Shown one piece after another: positions 28,169-37,397 of a stretch of DNA of 64,000 nt. Origin of the DNA: Caldisericota bacterium (GTDB taxonomy: Bacteria; Caldisericota; JANLFM01); assembly GCA_024655965.1 (NCBI GenBank), contig JANLFL010000004.1:91486-155485 (forward strand). Reading direction: 5' to 3'. Numbering within the stretch: the first letter of the stretch is position 1; the number at the start of each line of letters is the position of its first letter. Position numbers and translations under genes: made by a program. Under the pieces are notes generated by a model that had not been told where the DNA came from, did not search any database, and worked only from the letters and a program-made list of their open reading frames with translations.

Positions 28169-29088
28169 GTCTCCCCTTCTTCAATCCTATTTCCCTGGAG
28201 GAAATCCCGGGCGGACGATGGTTTTCTTCCTTCAACTTGGATGGTCTCCACTTTGAGGGACCCAATTCCGCATCCCACCAACAACTCTCCTTGAATAACT
28301 TCCACTTTCCCGGGAGGAATTTCTTTTGAGGATACGCTCACCTTCAAAATTTTTATCCGGACCCTCCTCCCCTTATAATTCCTGAACGTGAAGGCCCCAG
28401 GGTTAGGAGTTAAAGCCCGAATCAGATTTTTAATTCTTTCTGCCGGCTCCCTCCAGTTTATCTCACACTCAGATTCTTTAATCTTTGGTGCCCAGGAAGC
28501 TTCCCCGGGGGGCTGCTCCAGAGGGTTGATTTCCCCTCTTTCAATTTTCGGGAGCAGTTCAAGGAGAAGTTCCGATCCAATTAGTGAAAGGCGGGATTTT
28601 AACTCCCCTGCGTTTTCCTCATCCCCGATTGTAACTTTCTTTTGCGCAATAATTGGTCCCTGGTCCACCTTTTCGGTAAGAAAGAAGATGGATACCCCGG
28701 TCTCCTTCTCCCCGTTCATAATTGCCCTTTCCACTGGAGCTGCCCCACGATACTTAGGAAGAAGAGAAAAATGAAGGTTTAAAGAGCCAATGAGGGGGAT
28801 GGAGAGGATTTCTTTTGGGAGGATGGGGAATGCAATCACCACGAAGAGATGGGGAGACAAATCCTTAAGCTGATTGAGGAACAGGGGATCGTTTAAGGAA
28901 AAAGGAGTAAGCACTGGAATCCCCAGTTCAAGTGCTTTCTCCTTCACCGGCGATGGCGAAAGCTTCAAACCCCTACCCCTTGGGGCGTCAGGTCGAGTTA
29001 TTACCAATACGGGCTTGTATTCCGTGGAAGCAAGCCTCTCAAGGGGAGGAACGGAAACAGCCGGGGTGCCAAAAAACACAATTTTCAT
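28159..29088 (-). CDS. fmt: Methionyl-tRNA formyltransferase
   Basis: Formylates initiator Met-tRNA. The Rossmann opening MKIVFFGTPAVSVPPLERL, the tetrahydrofolate-site motif LHFSLLPKYRGAAPVERAI and KVDQGPII contain the catalytic Asn, His and Asp. A C-terminal OB domain follows. The frame is open to 29112, but the ATG at 29088 overlapping the priA stop (ATGA) is the family start, giving 309 residues. No def gene is next to it. Confidence 0.95.
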   Translation of the reverse strand: MKIVFFGTPAVSVPPLERLASTEYKPVLVITRPDAPRGRGLKLSPSPVKEKALELGIPVLTPFSLNDPLFLNQLKDLSPHLFVVIAFPILPKEILSIPLIGSLNLHFSLLPKYRGAAPVERAIMNGEKETGVSIFFLTEKVDQGPIIAQKKVTIGDEENAGELKSRLSLIGSELLLELLPKIERGEINPLEQPPGEASWAPKIKESECEINWREPAERIKNLIRALTPNPGAFTFRNYKGRRVRIKILKVSVSSKEIPPGKVEVIQGELLVGCGIGSLKVETIQVEGRKPSSARDFLQGNRIEEGETWG

Positions 29089-31073
29089 CAATCCAGCTCC
29101 TCGGGGTCGCATTCTATTTTCATGTTAGCCTTCCGCAAAAAAGGGAGAAAAGTCAACCCCTTTATTTTCCCCGGAATTTTCCCCCAGGGGAAACGGACCA
29201 ATACTTCCATTCTCCATCTTCCCTTTATTCGGGGCCGGAAGCAAGGCAGAGGTCCGGTAACCAAAAGGGATTCATCCTCCCGGAGAAAGTTGGCGCATTT
29301 CTGCGAGAAACTTTGCGCAGATTCCCGGTCGGGATCTTCAAAAAGCACCCTGACGATCCTCTGATAAGGAGGAAACCCTCCCTGTTTCCTGGATTTTAAT
29401 TCTTCCAGATAAAACTCCCCATCGAGCCAATCTAAGTCTATCTTCCGAGAAACCTGAAGGATAACCTTTTCCGAAGCGATGGATTTGAGGTTTTTGTATA
29501 GCTGGAAAGCTTTCTCAGAGGCGGAATAAAATGGCAAACCTATCAGGAAGTCCAAATTAACAATCACCACAAGGGAAACTGGGGGGATGGCATGCCCACG
29601 GATAATGCTTGTCCCCAGAAGAATAGAGGAACGATCCTTTTTAAATTCTTCGATCCTCAATCGGACTGCTTCCTTGTTTCGGGCAACCTCCGAATTAACA
29701 AGGATTATTTTTCCTCCTTGGAAATCCCTCAATTGAGCCTCAACCCTTTCAAGCCCGATTCCCCGGGTTTTAAGGTTAAATCCTTTGCATTTGGGACAAA
29801 TGGAAGGAGTCTCCATTCGAAAACCGCAATAGTGGCAGAGCATTTCCTCTCGGTGAGGAGTGAGGGGAATTTCACAGGATGGGCATTCGAAGTTCTCTCC
29901 GCAGTCTCCGCAGAAAAGCACGTTGGCCATCCCTTTCCGGTTCAGAAAAATTAAGGTTCTTTTTCCCAGAGCGGAGTTTCGCTTTACCTGGTAAGAAATT
30001 TCCGGAGATAGCCCCTGATCCCCCTTGTAATAAAAAATCTCCCTCCTCAAGGGGGGATCTTCTTTTTTGATCATGCTCCTTTCCTTATAGGCTTCGAGGA
30101 AAGTTTCAGAGGAGGGTGATCGGGAGAAGAAGTACAATGAAGCCCCTGATTTGCCTGCAAGAATCTTTGAGAGGCGAACGGCAGAAAAATGAGGAGGGGT
30201 CAAAACCCTATAGGATGGGTTTTCCTCCTGAAGGATGCAGATCAATTTTAGATTGAAAAAGGGCAAAAATAGGGAGAGCCAGGTTCCCAGGATCAAAAGG
30301 GGAGTACTTTTCTGAGCGGAATAAAAAACCTTCGCCCTTCTCATTTTGTTCTCTCCCCCAAAATAAGAATGGGCTTCAATTCCATTCTTTTCAAAAAGAT
30401 TCCTGAGAGGGGGGATCAAGGAGCTTTCTGGGACAAGAACCAGGGCTTGAGATCCCTGATTGAATGATTGTTTTAGCAATCGTACCAAAAAATTGGACTG
30501 TTCCTTCCACGGTGCCCAGAAAAGAAAGGGCTTGATATTATCATCCCTGGGCTCTTGTTCCCTGAGGTCCTCCCTCCTCATTTCAAAAAAATTGGATTCA
30601 AAAAGGGACCTGGTTTGGGGAATTTCAAGGACGGAAGCCTCGCCTCCTGAATCTTGGAGGAATTGTACCGTTTTCATCAACCCACTTTTTCTCTTCAAAC
30701 CCTTCCCGGGGAAATTGAGGGGAGCGGAAAGCACGACTCGGGTCAAAGAACGATCCAGAGTCTCAGGAGAAAGAAATCCGATGACTTGTTTCGGGGAAGG
30801 AAGGTAGTTCTCGAAGAGCCACTTGATTAATTCCCCTCGAATGGAGTCGAAATACACCCATCCGGTGTGACTGATGATCTCCTTCGCCCCGTCCTTTGCT
30901 GGAGAAGGGCAAACTACATATCCCTCAACAATCCGGTTCCTTCGCCCAAACGGAACCAGAACCTTCTCCCCGGTTTTGAGTACCTCCCCGCTTTTATAAG
31001 TATAAAGTCCCTCTCCTCCGAGGAGAGGGACGTCAACTAAAACAAGATAATAATGGAGTGCGATCTCTTCCAC
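29088..31073 (-). CDS. priA: Primosomal protein N' (PriA) with degenerate helicase motifs
   Basis: 661-residue PriA homologue. The N-terminal DNA-binding domain (residues 1-100, VLVPFGRRNRIVEGYVV) and the zinc-binding Cys array (CGDC, CPSC, CHYC, CPKC) are intact, and the position between rpoZ and fmt is the standard priA locus. The ATPase core is not: where GxTGSGKTE is expected the sequence reads FLFWAPWKEQSNF (183-195), and the DEEH box reads LQEENPSYR (281-289). The downstream helicase region (GIGLERVEAQL, GTSIIRGHAIPPVSLVVIVN) is also eroded. It may load the replisome without unwinding DNA. GTG start. Confidence 0.88.
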   Translation of the reverse strand: MEEIALHYYLVLVDVPLLGGEGLYTYKSGEVLKTGEKVLVPFGRRNRIVEGYVVCPSPAKDGAKEIISHTGWVYFDSIRGELIKWLFENYLPSPKQVIGFLSPETLDRSLTRVVLSAPLNFPGKGLKRKSGLMKTVQFLQDSGGEASVLEIPQTRSLFESNFFEMRREDLREQEPRDDNIKPFLFWAPWKEQSNFLVRLLKQSFNQGSQALVLVPESSLIPPLRNLFEKNGIEAHSYFGGENKMRRAKVFYSAQKSTPLLILGTWLSLFLPFFNLKLICILQEENPSYRVLTPPHFSAVRLSKILAGKSGASLYFFSRSPSSETFLEAYKERSMIKKEDPPLRREIFYYKGDQGLSPEISYQVKRNSALGKRTLIFLNRKGMANVLFCGDCGENFECPSCEIPLTPHREEMLCHYCGFRMETPSICPKCKGFNLKTRGIGLERVEAQLRDFQGGKIILVNSEVARNKEAVRLRIEEFKKDRSSILLGTSIIRGHAIPPVSLVVIVNLDFLIGLPFYSASEKAFQLYKNLKSIASEKVILQVSRKIDLDWLDGEFYLEELKSRKQGGFPPYQRIVRVLFEDPDRESAQSFSQKCANFLREDESLLVTGPLPCFRPRIKGRWRMEVLVRFPWGKIPGKIKGLTFLPFLRKANMKIECDPEELD

Positions 31074-31075
31074 GC

Positions 31076-31255
31076 TTATTGCGTGCTTTCACTCTCCATG
31101 TCGCGGATTTTTTCCAAAGCGGCGCTTAGGGGTTTTTGATTTCCCCCTTGGCCTTCTTGTTCAATTTGGTGAGCAATCCTGGCTGCGACAACCACAAGCC
31201 GATATTTGTTCTTCCCAACTTTTTCCAGCAACTTTTCAATCTCAGGGTATAGCAA
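31076..31255 (-). CDS. rpoZ: RNA polymerase omega subunit
   Basis: 59-residue omega subunit. The core VGKNKYRLVVVAARIAHQIEQ is the conserved MotA-like helix that latches onto beta', and the tail PLSAALEKIRDMESE matches family ends. The start is a TTG at 31255 lying inside the last codons of gmk (14-bp overlap) and preceded by AAGGAGGAG. The gmk-rpoZ-priA order confirms the call. This gene is short enough to be missed by length cut-offs. Confidence 0.93.
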   Translation of the reverse strand: MLYPEIEKLLEKVGKNKYRLVVVAARIAHQIEQEGQGGNQKPLSAALEKIRDMESESTQ

Positions 31256-31862
31256 AGGGGCCTCCTCCTTCTTTAAAAAATTGTTCCATCCTCGAAACTC
31301 GGTGCTTTTCGGAGAAAATTATCCTTTCAAGGTCGGAAACTGCCACCTCCAGGAGATCATTTATAAGGAAAAAATCATAATACTTCAAGTACTGGAATTC
31401 CACCTTTGCTACCTCCAGCCTCCTTTGAAGTGTTTCCTGATCCTCCGTTCCCCTTTTTGTTAATCTTCGACGAAGCTCCTCCTGTGAGGGAGGTAATACA
31501 AAAATCAGGACTGATTCCGGAAAACAAGTCTTCACCCTCACCCCGCCCTGAACATCAATTTCCAGGATCGCGTCCCTTCCGCTTCTTAAAGCATCAATTA
31601 CAGGTTGGCGAGGGGTGCCATAAAGATCTCCAAATACTTGGGCCCATTCAAGGAGGTTGTCGTTTTCAATCTCCTTCCGGAATTCCTCCGGGGTGACAAA
31701 AAAGTAATCCTTTCCAAAAACTTCGTTGGGCCTTGGTTTCCTGGTAGTCAGAGAGATGGAGAGGTAGGACTCGGGGTGCCTTTCCATATACCGAGAAACA
31801 AGGGTCCCCTTCCCTACTCCGGAGGGGCCGGAAATCACCAGTAAAAGGTTAGGTAGCTTCAT
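31242..31862 (-). CDS. gmk: Guanylate kinase
   Basis: Phosphorylates GMP to GDP. The P-loop GPSGVGKGTL, the GMP-binding segment SLTTRKPRPNEVFGKDYFF, and LEIDVQGGVRVK are intact. 206 residues, full length. ATG start 3 bp after remA. It lies in the remA-gmk-rpoZ-priA-fmt-rlmN run that is widespread in Bacillota (usually with coaBC between rpoZ and priA; that gene is missing here). Confidence 0.97.
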   Translation of the reverse strand: MKLPNLLLVISGPSGVGKGTLVSRYMERHPESYLSISLTTRKPRPNEVFGKDYFFVTPEEFRKEIENDNLLEWAQVFGDLYGTPRQPVIDALRSGRDAILEIDVQGGVRVKTCFPESVLIFVLPPSQEELRRRLTKRGTEDQETLQRRLEVAKVEFQYLKYYDFFLINDLLEVAVSDLERIIFSEKHRVSRMEQFFKEGGGPFAIP

Positions 31863-31865
31863 TAT

Positions 31866-32123
31866 TCAGGGAGCGTTCTCTTCCTCAGGCTCGAACCGGG
31901 AAGCAACAGTCTCAGGTTGGACAGGGGACAAAATAACATATCCACAATCAGTGATGATTACTGCCCTTGTCCTCCGCCCGTAAGTCGCATCAATTAATTT
32001 CTTTTCGGCGCGTGCTTCCGAGACAATTCTTTTCACAGGGGCAGAGTCTGGGGAAAGAATAGCAATCACCCTGTTTGCAGTGACAATATTTCCGAAACCA
32101 ATATTTATAAGCTTTATATCCAA
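31866..32123 (-). CDS. remA: RemA-type DNA-binding regulator (DUF370)
   Basis: 85-residue member of the RemA/YlzA family. In Bacillus subtilis RemA is an oligomeric DNA-binding activator of biofilm matrix and osmoprotection genes; its targets here are unknown. The conserved core [25 protein letters not shown] and [15 protein letters not shown] is intact. TTG start with AGAGGA upstream. It is the first gene of the gmk operon, directly behind a TTGACA promoter. No biofilm genes are visible in the window. Confidence 0.93.
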   Translation of the reverse strand: MDIKLINIGFGNIVTANRVIAILSPDSAPVKRIVSEARAEKKLIDATYGRRTRAVIITDCGYVILSPVQPETVASRFEPEEENAP

Positions 32124-32146
32124 GTTTTATCCTCTTAAGTTATTTA

Positions 32147-32175
32147 ATTTTTGATAATTGGCTTATTTTTGTCAA
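32147..32175 (-). promoter_or_regulatory. Candidate promoter for remA-gmk-rpoZ-priA
   Basis: Minus strand TTGACA (32175-32170), a perfect -35 box, 17-bp spacer, AAAAAT (32152-32147). The -35 overlaps the rluD stop codon. The first -10 base is off-consensus, so the box may be read one base away. Confidence 0.5.
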
Positions 32176-33062
32176 TTTTTAAGGCATTCCAGAATCCGGA
32201 GAAAATTATCGGGGAGAGGGGCCTCAAAATAAAGCCTTTTTCCCGAAATCGGGTGAAAAAATTCGAGGGAAAAGGCATGGAGCAGTTGTCCCTTTATTCC
32301 CCAGGGATTTGGTTTCCCGTAAACCGGGTCTCCCACAACCGGATGTCCGATAAAAGAAAGATGAACCCTTATCTGATGCGTCCTTCCGGTGTGAGGCCTT
32401 AATTCAAGAAAAGTATACTCGGAAAACCTCTTTTTGACTATGAACTCGGTTATCGCTTCCCTTCCGGAAATCCAGGGGGCGACCATTTTCCTATCCTTGG
32501 GACTTCTTCCCAGTGGAACTTCGATCCTTCCTTCCTCGGGGCCCACAACCCCGTGAACCAAAGCAAGGTATACTTTTTTTATTTTCCTTTCTTTGAATTG
32601 AAGGGAGAGGTTGCTCAGGGCAATTTCATCCTTGGCGACGATGATCAAACCCGAAGTGTCCTTGTCAAGACGATGCACGATCCCTGGACGGTTGTCGGAT
32701 CCTGGAAGGTGGAGTTGAAACCTGAAAAGGAGGGCATTGACCAAGGTATTTGAAAGCCTCCCTGCTCCAGGGTGAACCACTAGCCCAGGGGGTTTATTGA
32801 TAACCGCAAGATATTGGTCCTCAAATATTACATCCAGGGGAATGTCTGCCGGTTTTAACTCCCCATTTTCACCCGCGGGAAAAGAAAAAGAAATTTCCTC
32901 GCCCCCTTTAAGGATTAAAGAGGGTTTAGCCCCCTTTCCGTTGATTAGGACTTTCCCCTTCTTGAATATCCCCTGGGCTTTGGCCCGGCTCAAGCCAAGA
33001 AAAATGGAAAGGGCAAGATCGAGCCTTTTTCCTTTAAATTCTGGAGGGACTTTTATTTCCAC
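32172..33062 (-). CDS. rluD: RluA/RluD family pseudouridine synthase
   Basis: Large-subunit rRNA pseudouridine synthase. An N-terminal S4 RNA-binding domain (KRLDLALSIFLGLSRAKAQ, KVLINGKGAKPSLILKGGEE) precedes the catalytic domain with GIVHRLDKDTSGLIIVAKD, whose Asp is the nucleophile, and RPHTGRTHQIRVHL. The frame is open far upstream into lspA; the GTG at 33062 gives a family-like start but lacks a strong ribosome site, so the exact start is uncertain. lspA-rluD is a common Bacillota pair. It overlaps lspA by 29 bp. Target uridines cannot be inferred. Confidence 0.92.
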   Translation of the reverse strand: MEIKVPPEFKGKRLDLALSIFLGLSRAKAQGIFKKGKVLINGKGAKPSLILKGGEEISFSFPAGENGELKPADIPLDVIFEDQYLAVINKPPGLVVHPGAGRLSNTLVNALLFRFQLHLPGSDNRPGIVHRLDKDTSGLIIVAKDEIALSNLSLQFKERKIKKVYLALVHGVVGPEEGRIEVPLGRSPKDRKMVAPWISGREAITEFIVKKRFSEYTFLELRPHTGRTHQIRVHLSFIGHPVVGDPVYGKPNPWGIKGQLLHAFSLEFFHPISGKRLYFEAPLPDNFLRILECLKN

Positions 33063-33492
33063 TTCTGGAAAATAGAAGCAACAAAAAAAGAAGGATCCCC
33101 CCAATAACGATGGAGGCGTCCGCAAGGTTGAAAACTGGCCAAACCCGAAAATCGATAAAATCAACAACCCTTCCAAAGTTCAGACGGTCGAGAAGGTTTC
33201 CAGCAGCCCCCCCTAAAACCAGACCAATTGCCACCTGAAAAGAAGGGGGTAACTGGGAGAGAGTTTTAAAGAAAAGAAAGGAAAAAACAAGCGCCCCGCT
33301 TGCAAAAATCAAAAAGAAAAAATAAGCCCAGGGGAGGATCCCAAAGGCCGCCCCGGTATTTGAATTAAGGGTCAAAAAAAGAAAATTTCCAATTAAAGGT
33401 ATGGGCTTCAAATAGGAAAGGGAAGAAAGGGCAAGCCCCTTTGAGAGCTGGTCCAGAAAAACAACGAGAAAAAATACCCCAAGAATGTTCAT
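33034..33492 (-). CDS. lspA: Lipoprotein signal peptidase II
   Basis: Membrane aspartyl peptidase that cleaves prolipoprotein signal peptides. Four hydrophobic helices; conserved NSNTGAAFGIL, GGAAGNLLDRL, GRVVDFIDF and FNLADASI, the last two carrying the catalytic aspartates. 152 residues, full length. ATG overlaps the surE stop (ATGA). A candidate substrate, a short lipoprotein, is encoded two genes upstream. Confidence 0.96.
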   Translation of the reverse strand: MNILGVFFLVVFLDQLSKGLALSSLSYLKPIPLIGNFLFLTLNSNTGAAFGILPWAYFFFLIFASGALVFSFLFFKTLSQLPPSFQVAIGLVLGGAAGNLLDRLNFGRVVDFIDFRVWPVFNLADASIVIGGILLFLLLLFSRSGNKSPSRI

Positions 33493-34265
33493 CGGGGAAG
33501 AAAGTTTGCCTCCAGCTTATTTACCAAAGGCTTCAAGGACTCAAGCATCCGGTAATCAGTAAGGTCCAGAGTGAGGGGGGAAATTGAAACCATTTGGTTT
33601 TCCACAGCCCAGACATCCGTTCCTTCTTGGGGGGGAATTTCCTCCAGGACACCACCAATCCAGTAATAAGGCCTCCCAAAAGGATCTGTTCGCTTGCTGA
33701 GCCGGCTAATATACCGCCTTTTTCCCAAACTGGTTAAGGAAAAACCTTTAATCCGGAAAAGGGGACAATTGGGCACGTTTACATTCAGGAGGACCAAGAA
33801 ATCGAGCTCCACTGCTGACTTAACCACTTCTTCAGCAACGATTGAGGCGGTTTCCCAATCAGGGTCAACAAAAGTGTTGAGGGAAATGGCTAGGGAGGAA
33901 ATATCGCAGAGGTATCCCTCCATTGCTCCAGAAACGGTCCCAGAATAAGTCAAATCCTCCCCTAAGTTAGGACCGAGGTTAATTCCGGAAACAACAAGAT
34001 CGGGTTTTCGAGGTAGAAGATCAAAAATCCCCACGACCACACAATCAGCCGGAGAACCACTCGTTTCCCAAACTTTTACCCGGTTTACAGGTTCCCCCTT
34101 ATACCTTGCCCTGATGGGCTTGTGCATTGTGATTGAGTGTCCTGCTGCACTCCTTTCCCTTTCAGGCGCAACAACGTAGACTTCGCCATGCTGGGAAAGA
34201 CGAAATGCAAGGCGCTCTATTCCTGGGGAATCGACTCCGTCGTCGTTAGTTAATAAAAACAGCAT
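33489..34265 (-). CDS. surE: 5'/3'-nucleotidase SurE
   Basis: Metal-dependent phosphatase acting on nucleoside monophosphates. The signature LLTNDDGVDSPGI at the N-terminus holds the metal-binding aspartates; VAPERERSAAGHSIT, GSPADCVVVGI and SGINLGPNLGEDLTYSGTVSGA follow the family pattern. The ATG at 34265 shares its A with the stop of the preceding gene; a TTG one codon earlier is less likely. 258 residues. surE beside lspA is not a standard pairing in Bacillota. Confidence 0.96.
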   Translation of the reverse strand: MLFLLTNDDGVDSPGIERLAFRLSQHGEVYVVAPERERSAAGHSITMHKPIRARYKGEPVNRVKVWETSGSPADCVVVGIFDLLPRKPDLVVSGINLGPNLGEDLTYSGTVSGAMEGYLCDISSLAISLNTFVDPDWETASIVAEEVVKSAVELDFLVLLNVNVPNCPLFRIKGFSLTSLGKRRYISRLSKRTDPFGRPYYWIGGVLEEIPPQEGTDVWAVENQMVSISPLTLDLTDYRMLESLKPLVNKLEANFLPR

Positions 34266-34720
34266 CAAGTCCCTGGTTCACGAAGAATGGACTTCAGAAG
34301 CCACTTGTCGTTTTCCCGCACAAGTTTGTAGGTGTGCTTCACGGAACTTTTTGTTACCATCGAGGGCCCCCCGAAGATTGGGTTGCTTCCGGATTCAAGA
34401 ATTGCGAGAAAAGTCGCCTGGACGGTGGCCTCCTGAGGTGTTTGATTAAGGACTTGGGTTTTTAAGTCCTGGTAATCAACCTTGGCATAGGAAATGAATT
34501 CTCTTCCATAGAAGCGCTGGACTTCGTCCTTGTAAGAGTCCGCAGTCAGGGATAGCATTTTATCGATATCCATTGATTTCCAGGCTTCAAGCCAGGTTTT
34601 AACGAAAGCCTCCGGGCTGGAAATTGATTCCGATGACCTGCAGGATGAGAGGAAACAAAAAGTAATGATGAGGACGAGCATTGCGGTAAAGGCCCCTTTC
34701 AGAAATCCCAAATTTCTCAT
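34265..34720 (-). CDS. Small putative lipoprotein with NTF2-like fold
   Basis: 151-residue protein of unknown function. A basic N-terminus and hydrophobic segment end in a lipobox, CFLSSC, predicting lipid attachment at the cysteine near residue 27. The mature part (FVKTWLEAWKSMDIDKMLSL, then TYKLVRENDKWLLKSI) has the helix-then-curved-sheet pattern of NTF2/SnoaL-like (DUF4878-type) domains. I place the start at the ATG at 34720, which overlaps the yggU stop (ATGA); an ATG at 34735 is also in frame. lspA lies nearby in the same operon. Confidence 0.75.
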   Translation of the reverse strand: MRNLGFLKGAFTAMLVLIITFCFLSSCRSSESISSPEAFVKTWLEAWKSMDIDKMLSLTADSYKDEVQRFYGREFISYAKVDYQDLKTQVLNQTPQEATVQATFLAILESGSNPIFGGPSMVTKSSVKHTYKLVRENDKWLLKSILREPGT

Positions 34721-34956
34721 CTTTCCACGATCCATTCTATTATTTTATTGGGCAAATGCCCTCCCCGTAAAATCCTCAAATCCTTTTCCTTGACTTTTAA
34801 GAAAGCGGAGAGCAGTTCAAGGCATTCCCTGTTGGCTTTTCCCCCAGAGGGAGGCGACTTCACCCTGACTGTGAAAGAATCTTCCCCCGTCGGGGTTACC
34901 AGTTGTTGGGAGGAGGAGGGAATGACTTTTACTTTAAATAGTATCCGCTGAGCCAC
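34717..34956 (-). CDS. yggU: YggU/DUF167 family protein
   Basis: 79-residue protein of a widespread uncharacterised family. Family features: VKVIPSSSQQLVT, the loop VKSPPSGGKANRECLELLSAFL and the closing ILRGGHLPNKIIEW (usually ..SRxKxxxI). In many bacteria the gene lies near yggS/ylmG/divIVA in the division cluster, as here beside divIVA. GTG start inside the last codons of divIVA (23-bp overlap), with no clear ribosome site, so coupled translation is likely. Confidence 0.88.
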   Translation of the reverse strand: MAQRILFKVKVIPSSSQQLVTPTGEDSFTVRVKSPPSGGKANRECLELLSAFLKVKEKDLRILRGGHLPNKIIEWIVER

Positions 34957-35407
34957 CCTGAGTTTCAGTGCGGTCGAGGATTTCCAGGAAGGAAGTTAAA
35001 AGTGCTTTTATCTCAGCCCGTAAGCGGTGGTATAAAATGCGCATTTCCTCAATCTTGCGGTTGGTCTCTTGGAGTTTCTTCTCCGCCTCCATCTGAGCCC
35101 CGCTTTTGATTAATTCCGCTTCTTTCTGGGCGTTACTTTTTACTTCCTCCGCAACCTTTTGAGCAAGAAGGAGAGAGTTTCTCAGGTTTTCCTCCATGGT
35201 CCGGTAATCTTCCAGTTTTTGAGCCAAGGCGCTCAATTCCTCTTTTAGAGAGGAGTTTTCCCGGACCAGGGACTCATAATCGGAGGAAAGAGTGCTTAAA
35301 AACTCATCAACCTCCTGCCGATTATACCCCCGAAAAGAGAGGGAGAACTCCTTCCGCGAGAGGTCTAAAGGGGTAATTTTTAAGTTTGCCGAGCTATTAG
35401 ATGGCAC
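34934..35407 (-). CDS. divIVA: Cell division protein DivIVA
   Basis: Polar/septal scaffold that senses membrane curvature. The N-terminal lipid-binding signature [19 protein letters not shown] followed by [14 protein letters not shown] is unmistakable; residues 45-145 form a long coiled coil. 157 residues. The start is a GTG at 35407, 28 bp inside the end of dppF, so it is now read through from the transporter operon. In Bacillota divIVA normally follows sepF-ylmG-ylmH; here a transporter module lies between sepF and divIVA, and ylmG, ylmH and ileS are missing. Confidence 0.95.
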   Translation of the reverse strand: MPSNSSANLKITPLDLSRKEFSLSFRGYNRQEVDEFLSTLSSDYESLVRENSSLKEELSALAQKLEDYRTMEENLRNSLLLAQKVAEEVKSNAQKEAELIKSGAQMEAEKKLQETNRKIEEMRILYHRLRAEIKALLTSFLEILDRTETQGGSADTI

Positions 35408-36378
35408 CAGACTAAATGGTTATTCCCAACATCAACAGCTTCAGGTATTTCCTTGTCGCAAGGTTCAAAGCGGTAACGGCAACGGGTGTGGAAGACGCAT
35501 CCCTTTGGCGGATTGATCGGGCTGGGAATATCTCCCTGAAGGATTATCCTTTGCTTTTTCACATCCGGGTCGGGAACCGGGACCGCCGAGAGGAGTGCCT
35601 GAGTGTAGGGGTGAAGAGGATTGCCAAAAAGGTCTTCGTTATCAGCGGTTTCCATCAGTTTTCCAAGATACATCACCGCAACCCGATCGGACATGTGCTT
35701 CACCACTGCCAGGTCGTGGGCGATGAAAAGGTAGGTCAGATTAAACTTTTCCTGGAGCTCAATCAAAAGGTTGATGATTTGAGATTGAATGGAAACATCC
35801 AGAGCGGAGACAGGTTCATCAGCCACGATGAATTTGGGATTCATGGCCAGAGCCCGAGCAATACCGATCCTCTGCCTTTGCCCACCTGAGAATTCGTGGG
35901 GGTACCTCCTCAGGTACTCCGGGCGGAGCCCCACGATCTCCATTAACTCCTTAACCCTCTCCTCGCGCTCCTTTTTTGTCCCGATCCCGTGAACAAGCAG
36001 AGGTTCGCCGATGATGTCTCCCACCGGGAACCTGGGGTTTAAAGAGCCAAAGGGGTCCTGAAAAATTATTTGCATGTCCCTCCTAAGCATCCTAAGTTCC
36101 TGGGGTTTCATCTTGAAGACGTTCTTCCCCTGGAACCATACCTCCCCTTTGGTGGGTTCCATCAATCTCAAGATGGTCCGGCCAACGGTTGTCTTTCCGC
36201 TTCCGCTCTCCCCAACAAGTCCTAAGGTTTTTCCCTGGGGGATTTCGAAGCTTACTCCGTCAACCGCTTTAACATCTCCAACGTGCCGACCAATTACTCC
36301 CCGGATGATGGGGAAGTATTTCACCAAATTATTGACTTTGATAAAGACGGAATCCTGGTTCATTTTGGTCTCTTCCAT
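35380..36378 (-). CDS. Di/oligopeptide ABC transporter ATP-binding protein (OppF/DppF type)
   Basis: Cytosolic ATPase of the peptide importer. Walker [11 protein letters not shown]-loop [11 protein letters not shown], signature [15 protein letters not shown], Walker [13 protein letters not shown] and the switch His in FIAHDLAVV are intact. The C-terminal oligo/dipeptide extension has the Cys-rich GCVFHTRC and EPCDKEIP segments. 332 residues, ATG start. It works as a pair with the ATPase encoded just upstream. The substrate may be peptides, but this family also imports nickel and sugars. Confidence 0.92.
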   Translation of the reverse strand: MEETKMNQDSVFIKVNNLVKYFPIIRGVIGRHVGDVKAVDGVSFEIPQGKTLGLVGESGSGKTTVGRTILRLMEPTKGEVWFQGKNVFKMKPQELRMLRRDMQIIFQDPFGSLNPRFPVGDIIGEPLLVHGIGTKKEREERVKELMEIVGLRPEYLRRYPHEFSGGQRQRIGIARALAMNPKFIVADEPVSALDVSIQSQIINLLIELQEKFNLTYLFIAHDLAVVKHMSDRVAVMYLGKLMETADNEDLFGNPLHPYTQALLSAVPVPDPDVKKQRIILQGDIPSPINPPKGCVFHTRCRYRFEPCDKEIPEAVDVGNNHLVWCHLIARQT

Positions 36379-36380
36379 GG

Positions 36381-37373
36381 TTAATCTCCTCCGGGTTTAA
36401 GGGGGTAGAAGCACCTAACCCAGTGATTGGGGGTAATTTCCTCAAGCTCTGGCTTCTCTTCCCGGCACCTATCCTGCGCAAAAGAGCACCGTGGATGGAA
36501 AGCGCATCCTTTGGGCATGTTATAGGGGCTAGGAACCACTCCGGGAATGGTGGGGAGGGGTTCCTTCGTTTTTTTCCGGTCAAGCCTGGGAATGGAAATC
36601 AGAAGTCCTCCAGTATAAGGGTGCCTGGGGGCTTTGAAGATCTCCCGAGCAACCGCGTATTCCACAATTTTCCCGGCATACATTACCGCAATGTGTTCTG
36701 CCATCTCCGCTACCACTGCCAGGTTATGGGTAATCAAGAGGATGGCCATCCCCAGCTTTTCTTTCAAGGATTTCATCAATTCCAGAATTTGAGCCTGAAT
36801 GGTTACATCTAAAGCGGTGGTTGGCTCGTCAGCGATCAAAAGGTCGGGATTGCAGGAAAGAGCCATGGCAATCATCACCCTCTGTCTCATCCCGCCGCTC
36901 ATCTGGTGAGGATACTCTCGAGCCCTCCGCTCCGGAGATGGGATCCCAACGAGCTCCAGCATTTCAATGGTCTTCTTCCAGGCTTCGTTCCGGGAAACTC
37001 CCTGATGAAGCATCACCGCTTCCGCAATTTGATCGCCAATAGTGTAAACCGGGTTCAGGGAAGTCATGGGTTCCTGGAAGATCATGGAGATTTCCGAACC
37101 CCGGATTTTGCGCATCTCATTCGGACCCTTCTTCAAAAGATCCTCTCCCTTGAACCAGATTTCTCCTCCCACGATTTTCCCAGGAGGGCTTTGGACAAGC
37201 TGCATGATCGAGAGGGAGGTCACACTCTTGCCACATGCGGATTCCCCTACCAGGCCCATGGTCTCTCCGGCAAAAATCTGAAAACTGACGTCATCAACGG
37301 CGGGGACCACACCTTCGTCGGTATAGAAATAAGTCTTGAGGTTTTTTACATCCAGAAGCACTTGGTCTTTCAA
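36381..37373 (-). CDS. Di/oligopeptide ABC transporter ATP-binding protein (OppD/DppD type)
   Basis: Partner ATPase, 330 residues. [15 protein letters not shown] (Walker A), [15 protein letters not shown] (Q-loop), [15 protein letters not shown] (signature), [18 protein letters not shown] (Walker B) and [10 protein letters not shown] are all intact. The C-terminal GCAFHPRC and RCREEKPEL match the oligopeptide family extension. TTG start with GAGGTGA six bases upstream. It lies 2 bp before the second ATPase and 24 bp after the permease. Confidence 0.92.
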   Translation of the reverse strand: MKDQVLLDVKNLKTYFYTDEGVVPAVDDVSFQIFAGETMGLVGESACGKSVTSLSIMQLVQSPPGKIVGGEIWFKGEDLLKKGPNEMRKIRGSEISMIFQEPMTSLNPVYTIGDQIAEAVMLHQGVSRNEAWKKTIEMLELVGIPSPERRAREYPHQMSGGMRQRVMIAMALSCNPDLLIADEPTTALDVTIQAQILELMKSLKEKLGMAILLITHNLAVVAEMAEHIAVMYAGKIVEYAVAREIFKAPRHPYTGGLLISIPRLDRKKTKEPLPTIPGVVPSPYNMPKGCAFHPRCSFAQDRCREEKPELEEITPNHWVRCFYPLKPGGD

Positions 37374-37397
37374 TTTTTCACCTCATTTAAGTGGAAA

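Noticed and set aside
33063..33176. Long N-terminal extension of the pseudouridine synthase
   Set aside because: It is lspA in another frame and hydrophobic by chance.
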